Source: Paracoccus sp. (in: a-proteobacteria)
Lineage (GTDB): Bacteria > Pseudomonadota > Alphaproteobacteria > Rhodobacterales > Rhodobacteraceae
DNA length: 58,085 nucleotides
NCBI RefSeq assembly: GCF_030604785.1
Contig: NZ_JAUVVF010000019.1
Span: 1 to 58,085, forward strand
Direction of reading: 5' to 3'
Positions 36,765 to 45,700 of this stretch are shown in pieces (the stretch's first letter is position 1; every line of letters begins with the position of its first letter). Under the pieces are notes generated by a model. It ran no database searches, was not told the origin of the DNA, and worked only from the letters and a program-made list of their open reading frames with translations. The position numbers were made by a program, and so were the translations under genes.

Positions 36765-37535
36765 TCAGCGGCCCTGAAAACGCGGCGCCCGCTTTTCCAG
36801 AAAGGCGGTCACGCCCTCGACGAAATCGGCGCTGCGGCCCGCCTGGCCCTGCAGCCGCGCCTCAAGCTCAAGCTGGGCCGACAGCTCGTTCTGGGTCGAG
36901 GCCGCCAGCGCCTCGCGGATCGCGCGATAGGCACCGGTCGGCCCCGAGGCCAGATGCCGCGCCCGCGCCGTCACCCCGGCCTCGAAATCCGCATCCGGCA
37001 GGCATTCCCAGATCATGCCCCAATCGGCGGCCTGACGGGCCGTGATCGTCTCGGCGAAAAGCATCGCCCCTGCCGCGCGTGCCAGACCGATCAGGCGCGG
37101 CATCATCCAAGTGCCGCCCGCATCGGGAACCAGCCCGATCCGCGTGAAGGCCTGCACGAAAGAGGCGCTTTCGCTGGCGATGACCACATCAGCGACCAGC
37201 GCCAGATTGGCCCCCGCCCCCGCCGCAACCCCGTTCACCGCCGCGATCACCGGCACCGGGCAGGCCCGGACCGCGTGCAGCATCGGTTCGTATTCGCGCC
37301 GCAGCGTCGCTTCCAGATCGCGCGCCGCCGAGGCGTCCGTCAGATCCTGACCCGAGCAGAAGCCCCGCCCCGCGCCGGTCATCACGACGCAGCGCGTGCC
37401 TTCGGGCAGGTCGGTCAGGGCGGCGGTGATCTCGGCCCGCATGGCGCTGTTCAGCGCGTTCATCACCTGCGGCCGGTTCAGCACCAGCCGGGTCACGCCC
37501 GCATCGTGGCTCAGCGCGATGGTCTCTTGGGTCAT
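36765..37535 (-). CDS. Enoyl-CoA hydratase/isomerase (PaaG-like)
   Basis: The 256-residue crotonase-fold protein has the oxyanion-hole segments GAGRGFCSGQDL and GVAAGAGANLALVADVVIA. The catalytic-region motif is FTRIGLVPDAGGTWMMPRL. The pair FCSGQDL and GLVPDAGGTW is typical of PaaG, the isomerase of the phenylacetate pathway that converts the ring epoxide to an oxepin. No other paa gene is close, so a general enoyl-CoA hydratase role remains possible. It lies downstream of ccmH in the same direction. Confidence 0.88.
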   Translation of the reverse strand: MTQETIALSHDAGVTRLVLNRPQVMNALNSAMRAEITAALTDLPEGTRCVVMTGAGRGFCSGQDLTDASAARDLEATLRREYEPMLHAVRACPVPVIAAVNGVAAGAGANLALVADVVIASESASFVQAFTRIGLVPDAGGTWMMPRLIGLARAAGAMLFAETITARQAADWGMIWECLPDADFEAGVTARARHLASGPTGAYRAIREALAASTQNELSAQLELEARLQGQAGRSADFVEGVTAFLEKRAPRFQGR

Positions 37536-37603
37536 GCGGTCCTCCGTTCGCCATGTCGGGCGATCATGCGCGAAACGGGCGCCGGGAAAAGCGCGACCCC
37601 GCG

Positions 37604-38083
37604 TCAGTTGCCGCGCATGATCTCGTCAAGGCGGCGACGCTCGGCCTCGGAGAGGCGGGCATCCTCTTCGGGTCGGGCCTGGGCGCGGCCGACCAGAAAG
37701 CGCCAAGCAACGATCATTGCGATCATCCCCATCAGCGGCGCCGACAGCCAGAGCAGCCAGTTGATCCCCTCGGCGCGCGGCTCGAACAGGACATATTCGC
37801 CGAACCGGTCCGCGACGTTGTCCAGAACCTCGGTATCGCTGTCGCCGGCGACCAGCCTTTCGCGCACGTAAATGCGCAGGTCGCGGCTGATCGGCGCGTT
37901 CGATTCGTCGATGTTCTCGCCCGCGCAGACCGGGCAGCGCAGCTTCTGCGACAGCGCGCGGGCGCGGCTTTCCAGGCCGGCATCCTCCAGCACCTCGTCG
38001 GGCTGGACCGCCATGACGGGCGCGGCGGGCGACAGCGCCAAGGCCAGCGCCAGGGCCAGCGCGTGAAGGACCGCGCGCCTCAT
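37604..38083 (-). CDS. ccmH: Cytochrome c maturation protein CcmH
   Basis: CcmH keeps apocytochrome c haem-site cysteines reduced for haem attachment. The 159-residue product has a signal peptide (LALALALSPAAPVMA) and the redox motif KLRCPVCAGENIDES with Cys50 and Cys53. A periplasmic helix bundle follows, then one membrane anchor (WLLWLSAPLMGMIAMIVAWRFLV). It is the short, N-terminal form only; no TPR (CcmI) part is attached. It is coupled to ccmF by a four-base overlap. Confidence 0.94.
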   Translation of the reverse strand: MRRAVLHALALALALALSPAAPVMAVQPDEVLEDAGLESRARALSQKLRCPVCAGENIDESNAPISRDLRIYVRERLVAGDSDTEVLDNVADRFGEYVLFEPRAEGINWLLWLSAPLMGMIAMIVAWRFLVGRAQARPEEDARLSEAERRRLDEIMRGN

Positions 38084-40047
38084 TCGGCAGGCACCGCGCC
38101 ACGGGCGCGCGCATCGCGCGCCGCCCCCGCCGCGACCCGATAGCGGCGGTCGGTCAGGCTGATCAATCCGCCAAGCGCCATCAGGATCGATCCGCCCCAG
38201 ATCCAGTTGGCGAAGGGCCGGATATAGCCGCGCACCGCCCAGCCGCCATCGGGCTGCTGGTCGCCCAGGACCAGATAGACGTCGCGGAAGAAGCCGTAAT
38301 CGATCGAGGCCTCGGTCGTCGGCATGTTCTGCACCGTATAGACGCGCTTTTCCGGGGTCAGCGTGGCGACCGGGCGGCCGTCGCGCGTGACCTCCAGCGT
38401 GCCCATGGCCGAGATATAGTTCGGCCCGTCCACGCGGTCGACCGAGCGCAGCACGATCTCGTAGGGGCCAAGCGGATAGGGTTCGTCGATCTGGGCGACG
38501 CGGATATCCTCGACCTGCCAGGCGGTGATCAGGGCGATGGCGATGAAGGTGATGCCCAGACCCGCATGCGACACGGCCTTGCCCCAATCGGCGCGCGGCA
38601 GGCGCGTCAGCCGCGACAGGCCGGAATTGCCGGTGCGGTGGACCAGTTCGGCGATCGCGCCGAAGACCAGCCACGCGCCCAGGCCCGCCCCGATCACCGC
38701 CAGCGCCGAGCGCCCGGTCGAGACCGCGAATACCAGCGCCATCACTGCCGCCGTCAGCACCAGCGCGCCGCGCAGCGGCCGCAGGCTGCGGCCGAGGCTG
38801 CCGCGTTTCCACGGCATGATCGAGCCGAGAGGCAGCACCAGCGCCAGCACCACCATGAAGGGCGTGAAGGCCTGATTGAAGAAGGGCGGCCCCACCGACA
38901 GGATGCGCCCCCAGACCATTTCCGCAATCAAGGGCCACATCGTGCCGACAAAGACCACGAAGGCCGACACTGCCAGCAGCACGTTGTTCAGAACCAGCGC
39001 CCCCTCTCGTGAGACGGGGGCGAAGACGCCTTTGGCGGTCATGACCGGCGCCCGGACGGCATAGAGCGTCAGCGCACCGCCCACGAAGAAGACCAGGATC
39101 GCAAGGATCACGATGCCACGCTCGGGATCGTTGGCGAAGCTGTGGACCGAGGTGATCAGCCCCGACCGCACGATGAACGTGCCGATCAGCGAAAAGCCGA
39201 AGGCCATGATCGCCAGAAGGATCGTCCAGCTTTTCAGCGCCTCGCGCTTCTCGACGACGATGGCGGAGTGAAGCAGCGCGGCGGCCAGCAGCCAGGGCAT
39301 GAAGCTGGCATTCTCGACCGGGTCCCAGAACCAGAAGCCGCCCCAGCCCAGTTCGTAATAGGCCCACCAAGACCCGAGCGCGATGCCGATGGTCAGGAAG
39401 ACCCAGGCCGCCAGCGTCCAGGGCCGCACCCACCGCGCCCAGGCCGCATCAACGCGGCCCTCGATCAGGGCGGCGACGGCAAAGCTGAACGCCATCGAGA
39501 GGCCGACATAGCCGAGGTAGAGAAACGGCGGGTGAAACGCGAGGCCCGGATCCTGCAGCAGCGGGTTCAGGTCGCGCCCGTCAAAGGGCGGGTTGCCCAT
39601 CCGCCAGAACGGGTTCGAGGTGAAGATGATGAAGCCGTAGAAGGCCGCCGTGACCGAGGCCTGCACCGCCAGGACCCGCGCCCGCAAGGTAGGCGGCAGG
39701 TTGTTCCCGAACACCGCCGCCGCCGCGCCGAACAGCGCAAGGATCAGCACCCACAGCAGCAGGCTGCCCTCGTGATTGCCCCAGACGCCGCTGATCTTGT
39801 AGATCAACGGCTTCGAGGTGTGCGAATTGTCATGGACCAGCTTGACCGAGAAATCGGACGTGACGAAGGCCACAGTCAGCGCGCCGAACGAGATCAGCAT
39901 CAGCATCAGCTGCGCCAAGGCGGCGGGACGGGCGCTGTCCATCCAGCCGTGCCAGCCTTTCGCCGCCCCGACCATCGGCACCGTCATCTGGAACAGCGAC
40001 AGCATGAAGGCCAGGATCAGGGCCAGGTGGCCGAATTCAGCAATCAT
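38080..40047 (-). CDS. ccmF: Cytochrome c haem lyase subunit CcmF
   Basis: CcmF is the integral-membrane core of the system I haem lyase, taking haem from CcmE. The 655-residue product has about 15 membrane helices. It contains the tryptophan-rich haem-handling loop (WWAYYELGWGGFWFWDPVEN), conserved histidines in YKISGVWGNHEGSLLLW and in SAIVVEKREAL nearby, and the C-terminal periplasmic domain DVYLVLGDQQPDGGW. The ATG at 40047 gives the normal start MIAEFGHLALILAF. It is separated from the holin gene upstream by a 103-base gap holding a hairpin. Confidence 0.95.
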   Translation of the reverse strand: MIAEFGHLALILAFMLSLFQMTVPMVGAAKGWHGWMDSARPAALAQLMLMLISFGALTVAFVTSDFSVKLVHDNSHTSKPLIYKISGVWGNHEGSLLLWVLILALFGAAAAVFGNNLPPTLRARVLAVQASVTAAFYGFIIFTSNPFWRMGNPPFDGRDLNPLLQDPGLAFHPPFLYLGYVGLSMAFSFAVAALIEGRVDAAWARWVRPWTLAAWVFLTIGIALGSWWAYYELGWGGFWFWDPVENASFMPWLLAAALLHSAIVVEKREALKSWTILLAIMAFGFSLIGTFIVRSGLITSVHSFANDPERGIVILAILVFFVGGALTLYAVRAPVMTAKGVFAPVSREGALVLNNVLLAVSAFVVFVGTMWPLIAEMVWGRILSVGPPFFNQAFTPFMVVLALVLPLGSIMPWKRGSLGRSLRPLRGALVLTAAVMALVFAVSTGRSALAVIGAGLGAWLVFGAIAELVHRTGNSGLSRLTRLPRADWGKAVSHAGLGITFIAIALITAWQVEDIRVAQIDEPYPLGPYEIVLRSVDRVDGPNYISAMGTLEVTRDGRPVATLTPEKRVYTVQNMPTTEASIDYGFFRDVYLVLGDQQPDGGWAVRGYIRPFANWIWGGSILMALGGLISLTDRRYRVAAGAARDARARGAVPAE

Positions 40048-40064
40048 CGGGGCTACCTCTGTAA

Positions 40065-40091
40065 TTGCCGGACAGCATAACCGTCCGGCAA
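40065..40091 (-). terminator. Hairpin between the holin gene and ccmF
   Basis: TTGCCGGAC (40065-40073) and GTCCGGCAA (40083-40091) are perfect nine-base arms around a nine-base loop. The bases after it on the minus strand (TTAC) are only weakly T-rich. It lies 60 bases beyond the holin stop and could close the lysis transcript before ccmF. Confidence 0.5.
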
Positions 40092-40150
40092 GGGGGGCGA
40101 AAGGCCTCCCATGGTCGCCCTGTCGCGGAAGTGAGGCGCGGGGCTGCGTC

Positions 40151-40690
40151 CTAACGGCGCAGCGTGGCCGCCCAGTCCCGCAGGGCGGCATTGTCGGCGA
40201 AATCGTCCGCGGGACGCCCCGCGACCGCCTGATCCGGCGCCGGAACGCCACCGGCGGGCGGCTCGGCCGGGTCGGGTTGGCGGACCGGCCAGACACGGTT
40301 TCGCAGGTAATGCGCCTCGCGCGCGCCGAAGTAGAAGCCCACGATCGCCCCCAACAGCCACCAGAGCGGCTCGGGCACCATCTGCAGGCCCTGCATCCGC
40401 AGGCCAAAGCCTCCGGGCTCGACCATCGCATAGATGAACAGCCCCATCGTGCCGAGCGCCAGCAGCGGACGCGGCAGGCGGTTCAGGCCGTTCACGAAGG
40501 CATCGAAACGTCCTTGGCGCTGGATCAGGAATTCCTGCCCGTGCTGCGTCAGCGCGCGGGCATGGGCTTCCTCGTCCAGCTCCATCCGGCGGGTGGCGTT
40601 CTGGGTGAAGATCTCGGCCATGCCGGTGGCGGCGTGGCCAAGGGCGGTGACGGTGGGCGCGACGCCCAGGATGCGACCCATCACGCCCAT
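40151..40690 (-). CDS. GTA-type three-membrane-segment holin
   Basis: The 179-residue protein fits the GTA_holin_3TM family. A charged N-terminal region (FTQNATRRMELDEEAHARALT) is followed by hydrophobic segments LPRPLLALGTMGLFIYAMV and PLWWLLGAIVGFYFGAREAHY. The tail is Pro/Asp-rich. In Rhodobacter capsulatus a holin of this family, encoded away from the main cluster with the endolysin, lets gene transfer agent particles out of the cell. Its start overlaps the end of the endolysin gene by ten bases. No capsid or terminase genes are in the window. Confidence 0.88.
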   Translation of the reverse strand: MGVMGRILGVAPTVTALGHAATGMAEIFTQNATRRMELDEEAHARALTQHGQEFLIQRQGRFDAFVNGLNRLPRPLLALGTMGLFIYAMVEPGGFGLRMQGLQMVPEPLWWLLGAIVGFYFGAREAHYLRNRVWPVRQPDPAEPPAGGVPAPDQAVAGRPADDFADNAALRDWAATLRR

Positions 40691-41292
40691 GCGGCAACCC
40701 TCGCGCGGTGCTGCGCTTCCGTCAGGTGATAGCGGGGCGCGATGAATTCCTCGGCGCGGGTGATCCAGCCGCCCTTGCCCCCGGCCTTGGTGCGCGCGAA
40801 TTTGCGGCTGGCCGGGCGCTGGTCGGCCAGCGCGTAATAGTAGTTGCGCCGCGCGATCCCGTAGGCATCCGCCAGATGGCTCGGCGCGGCCTCGGCGGCG
40901 GCGCGGGCGGCGGCGATGGTGCGCGGACCGACGATCCCGTCATCGGTCGCGCCAAAGCCCATCCGGGTGATCAGGCGCTGCAGGATCTTCACCGCATTGG
41001 TTCCCGCATTCACATACATGTCGAACAGGCTCGGCTGCAGGGCGACCGGCAGTTCGGCAAGCCTGGGGCGGCGGAAGTAATGTTCGACAAAGATCTGCTC
41101 GGCCTGGGCGCGGGTGAGCGCGCGCACATCCTGCACGTCGATGCGGCCGTCCCTGTTCAGGTCCATCCCGAGCGAGCGCATCGTGCCGATGGTGACACCG
41201 AAATTCGTGGCCCCGCCCGGATCATCCGGATCGTTGACGAAGCCCCCCTCGCGCCGCACAATCTCTCGTGCGATGTCTTCCACGCTTTTCAT
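40681..41292 (-). CDS. GTA-type endolysin (holin-associated N-acetylmuramidase, GH108)
   Basis: The 203-residue enzyme begins with the GH108 signature REGGFVNDPDDPGGATNFG; Glu15 is the likely catalytic residue. A putative peptidoglycan-binding segment follows (about residues 95-190, with LITRMGFGATDDGIVGPRT and AYGIARRNYYYALA). A DLNRDGRIDVQDV segment near residue 45 looks like a dockerin or calcium loop. There is no signal peptide, so it needs the holin to reach the wall. The ATG at 41292 is chosen over 41331 because it gives the normal family start. A perfect CtrA-type site lies 63-77 bases upstream. Confidence 0.9.
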   Translation of the reverse strand: MKSVEDIAREIVRREGGFVNDPDDPGGATNFGVTIGTMRSLGMDLNRDGRIDVQDVRALTRAQAEQIFVEHYFRRPRLAELPVALQPSLFDMYVNAGTNAVKILQRLITRMGFGATDDGIVGPRTIAAARAAAEAAPSHLADAYGIARRNYYYALADQRPASRKFARTKAGGKGGWITRAEEFIAPRYHLTEAQHRARVAAWA

Positions 41293-41354
41293 GGCAATCC
41301 CCGTGAAACCCGCCGCGCGTTCTCGCGGCATCGGGGGATGCTGCCGGGAAGGGC

Positions 41355-41369
41355 TTAACCCTTTCTTAA
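41355..41369. promoter_or_regulatory. Full CtrA-type binding site upstream of the GTA lysis genes
   Basis: TTAA (41355-41358) and TTAA (41366-41369) are separated by exactly seven bases and followed by C, matching the TTAA-N7-TTAAC site of CtrA. It lies between the ccmE end and the endolysin start in a GC-rich region where TTAA is rare. In Rhodobacter capsulatus, CtrA is required for GTA gene expression and release. Confidence 0.65.
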
Positions 41370-41385
41370 CCCGGCGCGCGTTGCC

Positions 41386-41844
41386 TCAGCTTTCGGGGTC
41401 CTTGTAGTGGCCCGTCGCCTTGAGGGTCTCGATCACCTCGCGGGGCATGTAGGTCTCATCATGCTTGGCCAGGATCTCGCGCGCCTCGAAGCGGCCCTCG
41501 CGATACCAGCCCTTGGCGATGGTGCCCTGCCCCTCGCCGAAGAGGTCCGGGCGCGGCGTCTGCCCGACATAAGAGACGGGGATCTCGACCGCACCATCGG
41601 TCAGCACGAAGTCGAAGGCGACGCCGGTGCCGTTGACGATCGAACCCTCGACCACCAGCCCGCCAAGCTGGAAGAACTCGTCCGGATCGGGCGGCGCCTC
41701 GCTGACCTCGGTGGGCGAGCGGTAGAGATTGATGCCGTCGCTGAACCCGTATCCGATCAGGCCCGTCGCGATGATCAACGCGGCGGTCGCCGCGAAGATC
41801 ACCTGAACACGGCGCTGTTTCTTCAGGGATTTCATGCCAGCCAT
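41386..41844 (-). CDS. ccmE: Cytochrome c maturation haem chaperone CcmE
   Basis: CcmE binds haem covalently in the periplasm and passes it to CcmF/H. The 152-residue product has a positively charged start (MKSLKKQRR), one membrane anchor (VIFAATAALIIATGLIGYGF) and an OB-fold domain. The haem site is AKHDETYMP, with His128 for covalent attachment and Tyr132 as the axial ligand. AGGG precedes the ATG at 41844. It is separated from ccmF by the lysis genes. Confidence 0.96.
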   Translation of the reverse strand: MAGMKSLKKQRRVQVIFAATAALIIATGLIGYGFSDGINLYRSPTEVSEAPPDPDEFFQLGGLVVEGSIVNGTGVAFDFVLTDGAVEIPVSYVGQTPRPDLFGEGQGTIAKGWYREGRFEAREILAKHDETYMPREVIETLKATGHYKDPES

Positions 41845-41860
41845 GCGGCCCTCCGTTCCG

Positions 41861-42673
41861 TCACGCCGCCTCGAAGCGGATCGGGCGGCGCATGAATTGC
41901 GTGGCCTTGCCCGACACGCGCACCGGGTCGCCGGTCGTCAGATATTTGCTCTCGCGCCCCTCGCCCAGGAATTCGGGGCGGCGCTGAAGGTAATCGGCCA
42001 GGCTCTCGGCCACCAGCCCGGCCTGGCTGTAAACGGTCACGTTTTCGCCAAGAGCGCGCTGAAAGGCGTTTTCCATCAGCGGGTAGTGGGTGCAGCCCAG
42101 AATGGCGGCCTGCGGATGGGGCATGCGGCGCAACAGCGATTCGACATGGCTGGTGACCAGCGCCTCGGCCAGGATCTCGTCGCCCAGCTCGATCGCGTCA
42201 ACGATCCCGGCGCAGGGCTGGGCCTCGACATCGACGCCCACCGCGCGGAAGGCCAGTTCGCGCTGGAACGCGCGGCTGGCCACCGTCGCAGGCGTGGCGA
42301 ACAGGGCCACATGCTTGACGGCAACCTCACGCGGGGGGGAATTGTCGCCCCAACGACGCTCGGTCAGGGCCTCGATCATCGGCACGAAGACGCCCAGAAC
42401 GCGCTTGTCCTCGGGCAGCCAGGTCTCCTGCATGCGCTTCAGGGCAGCGGCGCTGGCCGTGTTGCAGGCCAGGATCACCAGATCGCAGCCCTCGGCCCAG
42501 AGACGCTCGACGCCGCGGCAGGTCAGGTCGAAGATGTCGTCCGCCGTCCGCACGCCATAGGGCGCATGGGCGTTGTCACCCAGATAGACCAGCGGCAGGT
42601 CCGGCAGACGCGCGGCGATGGCCTGATGGACCGTCAGCCCGCCCAGACCGCTGTCGAAAACCCCCACCGCCAT
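41861..42673 (-). CDS. murI: Glutamate racemase
   Basis: MurI makes D-glutamate for peptidoglycan. The 270-residue enzyme has the two catalytic cysteines in [12 protein letters not shown] and [14 protein letters not shown], and the substrate loop [16 protein letters not shown] at the N-terminus. Length is normal. It is followed 16 bases later by ccmE in the same direction, so the cytochrome c genes may share its transcript. Confidence 0.96.
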   Translation of the reverse strand: MAVGVFDSGLGGLTVHQAIAARLPDLPLVYLGDNAHAPYGVRTADDIFDLTCRGVERLWAEGCDLVILACNTASAAALKRMQETWLPEDKRVLGVFVPMIEALTERRWGDNSPPREVAVKHVALFATPATVASRAFQRELAFRAVGVDVEAQPCAGIVDAIELGDEILAEALVTSHVESLLRRMPHPQAAILGCTHYPLMENAFQRALGENVTVYSQAGLVAESLADYLQRRPEFLGEGRESKYLTTGDPVRVSGKATQFMRRPIRFEAA

Positions 42674-42740
42674 GTTCCGCCCCCTTGCTGTCGCGTGGCG
42701 CCTTCATAAGCCGCCACGCGCGCTTTGCAAATGATCTGGA

Positions 42741-45700
42741 TCATTCGGCGGCCTGACGAAGCGGCGCCCCCCCTGCCCTGAACTGCGCCAGCAGCGCCTC
42801 GCGCCGGGCCGAGGCCTCATGCGCGGCCTTCTCCTTGACCGGACCATAGCCGCGCACCGACAAGGGCAGTTCCGCCAGTTCCAGCGCGACGGGCGTCGTC
42901 GCCTCGGTCACATGGGCGAAGATCTCGGCCATGTCGGCCTCGTATTCATGGATCATCCGGCGCTCCATCCGCCGCTCGGCCGTGTAGCCGAACGGGTCAA
43001 GAGGCGTGCCGCGCAGCCCCTTCATGGCCGCCAGAACGCGGAAGGCGCGCAGCATCCAGGGCCCGAATTCGCGCTTCTTCGGCCGCCCCTCGGCATCCTT
43101 GCCGCCCAGCATCGGAGGGGCCAGATGGAAGGACAGGCGCAGATCGCCCTCCCACTGGCGGGCGACGGCGTCGGCGGTGCTCAGATGCAGGCGGGCGACC
43201 TCGTATTCGTCCTTGTAGGCCAGAAGCTTGTAATAGGCCTTGGCCACAGGCTCGCGCAGGGGCGCGGGGGCGGCATCGACCAGCTTCAGGAACCGCCGCT
43301 TCAGCCGCTTGCCCTGATAGGCGACCAGCCGCTCGGCGCGGTAGGCGACCGGATCGACGGGCAAGGTCGCCACCTCGGCCGGGCGCTGCGCCTGATCGGG
43401 AAAGGCCATCGCCCAACGCCCGATCTGGAAGGCGCGCTGGTTCGCGGCGACCTTGGCGCCGTTCAGCTCGATCGCCTTCAGGATCGCCGCTTCGGTCAGC
43501 GGGATCAGTCCCTGCTGCCAGGCCGCGCCCAGGACCAGCATGTTGGAATAGATCGAGTCCCCAAGCATCCGCAGCGCCAGATCGCTGGCATCGAAGAACG
43601 CCACCCGCTCGCGCAGGCGCGCCTCGAGCGACAGTTTCAGCCGGTCGGACGGCACCTGGAAATCGCGGTTGCGGGTGAAATCTCCGGTGATGATCTCGTG
43701 ATCGTTCACCACGGCGCCGGTGCGCCCCTCGGTCATCAGGCCGACGGTCTTGGCGCCCGCCGTCACGACCAGATCGCCGCCGATGACGCAGTCAGCCTCG
43801 CCGGTGGCCACGCGGATGGCGCTGATATCTTCGGGCCGGTTGGCCAGACGCAGGTGGATATGCACCGCGCCACCCTTCTGGGCAAGGCCCGCCATCTCCA
43901 TCATCCCCGCACCCTTGCCGTCAATATGCGCCGCCTGCGCCAGCACCGCGCCGATTGTCACAACACCCGTGCCGCCCACGCCGGTGATGACGATATTGTG
44001 CGTGCCGCTGATCGCAGGCAGCGCGGGGGCGGGCAGCGGCGGCAGGTCCAGCGCCTCCGCCTTGGGCCGGCGCAGCTTGCCGCCCCTGACGGAGACAAAG
44101 CTGGGGCAGAAGCCCTTGACGCAGCTGAAATCCTTGTTGCAGCTGGACTGGTCGATCTGGCGCTTGCGGCCCAGCTCAGTGTCCAGCGGCACGACCGAGA
44201 CGCAATTCGACTGGACCGAGCAATCGCCGCAGCCCTCGCAGACTTCGGGGTTGATCCAGACGCGGCGGTCGGGGTCTGGGAACTGCCCCTTCTTGCGGCG
44301 GCGGCGTTTTTCGGCGGCGCAGGTCTGGATGTAGAGGATCGCGCTGACGCCCTTGGCGCCCTCCAGCTCGCGCTGGACGGCCATCATCTGGGCGCGTTCC
44401 TCGAAACGCAGGCCCTGCGGGAACTGTGCCCGGTCGATGTCTTCCTTGTCGTCATAGACGACGACCAGCGGGTTGACCCCCATCGCCACGAGTTCGCGCG
44501 CGATCTGGGGCGCAGACAGCCCGCCCTCGTTCGGCTGGCCGCCGGTCATCGCCACCGCGTCATTATAGAGGATCTTGTAGGTGATGTTCGTCCCGGCAGC
44601 CAAAGCCGCCCGGATCGCCAATATCCCCGAATGGTTGTAGGTTCCGTCGCCAAGGTTCTGGAACACATGGTTTCTTGTGCTGAAAGGCGCCTCTCCGATC
44701 CAGTTCGCGCCCTCGCCGCCCATATGGGTGAAGCCCTCGGTGTCGCGGCCCATCCACTGCACCATGTAGTGACAGCCGATCCCGGCATAGGCGCGGCTTC
44801 CCTCGGGCAGGCGGGTCGAGCTGTTATGCGGACAACCCGAGCAGAACCAAGGGGTTCTGGTCGCAATCTCGGGCGCATTGTCGGCGCGGCGCACGGCGTC
44901 CAGCCGCGCGAGACCCGCCCGGATCGCCTCGGTTCCGCGACCTTCCTCGACAAGGATCGCGCCGATCTTCTGCGCGATCATCACAGGGTCCAGCGCATAT
45001 CGGGTCGGGAACAGTTCCTCGCCGGTGCGGTCGTGACGCCAGCCGTGGACGCGGCGTCCGCGGCGATTGTCGAAGATCGCCTCTTTCAGCTGCACCTCGA
45101 TCAGCTTCCGCTTCTCCTCGACGCAGACGATAAGTTCAAGGTTTTCAGACCATTCCTGGATGGACTTCATGTCCATGGGCCAGGTCTGCCCGACCTTGTA
45201 GGTGGTGAGGCCCAGACGCTCGGCCTCGGCCTCGTCGATGCCCAGCAGCGACAGGGCATGGACCAGATCCAGCCAGTTCTTGCCCGCCGCGACAAAGCCG
45301 ATCCGCGCGCCCGGCTTGCCCCAGACGCGGCGGTCCAGACGGTTAGCGCGGCTGAATGCCTCGGCGGCGCGGCGCTTGTAATCGATCATCCGCGCCTCTT
45401 GCGCGACGGGCGTGTCGCCCAGGCGGATGTTCAGCCCGCCCTCGGGCATGGCGAAATCCTCGGGGGTGACAAAGCGCATCCGCTGCGGGTCGCCATTGAC
45501 CACGGCCGTCGCCTCGACCGTGTCCTTCATGGTCTTGAGCCCGGTCCAGACGCCCGCATAGCGCGACAGCGCGAAACCGTAGAGCCCGAAATCCAGGATC
45601 TCCTGCACGCCGGCCGGCGACAGGACGGGGATATAGGCATCCACCATCGCCCAGTCGGATTGGTGCAGCACGGTCGAGCTTTCGCCCGTATGATCGTCGC

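Noticed and set aside
41113..41160. Dockerin-like DLNRDGRIDVQDV segment as a sign of a cellulosome protein
   Set aside because: The short segment sits inside a complete GH108 endolysin next to a holin; a calcium-binding loop is enough to explain it.
40151..41292. The holin and endolysin genes as a prophage remnant
   Set aside because: No integrase, repressor, structural gene or attachment site is nearby, and both proteins match GTA lysis families kept at this locus in related bacteria.
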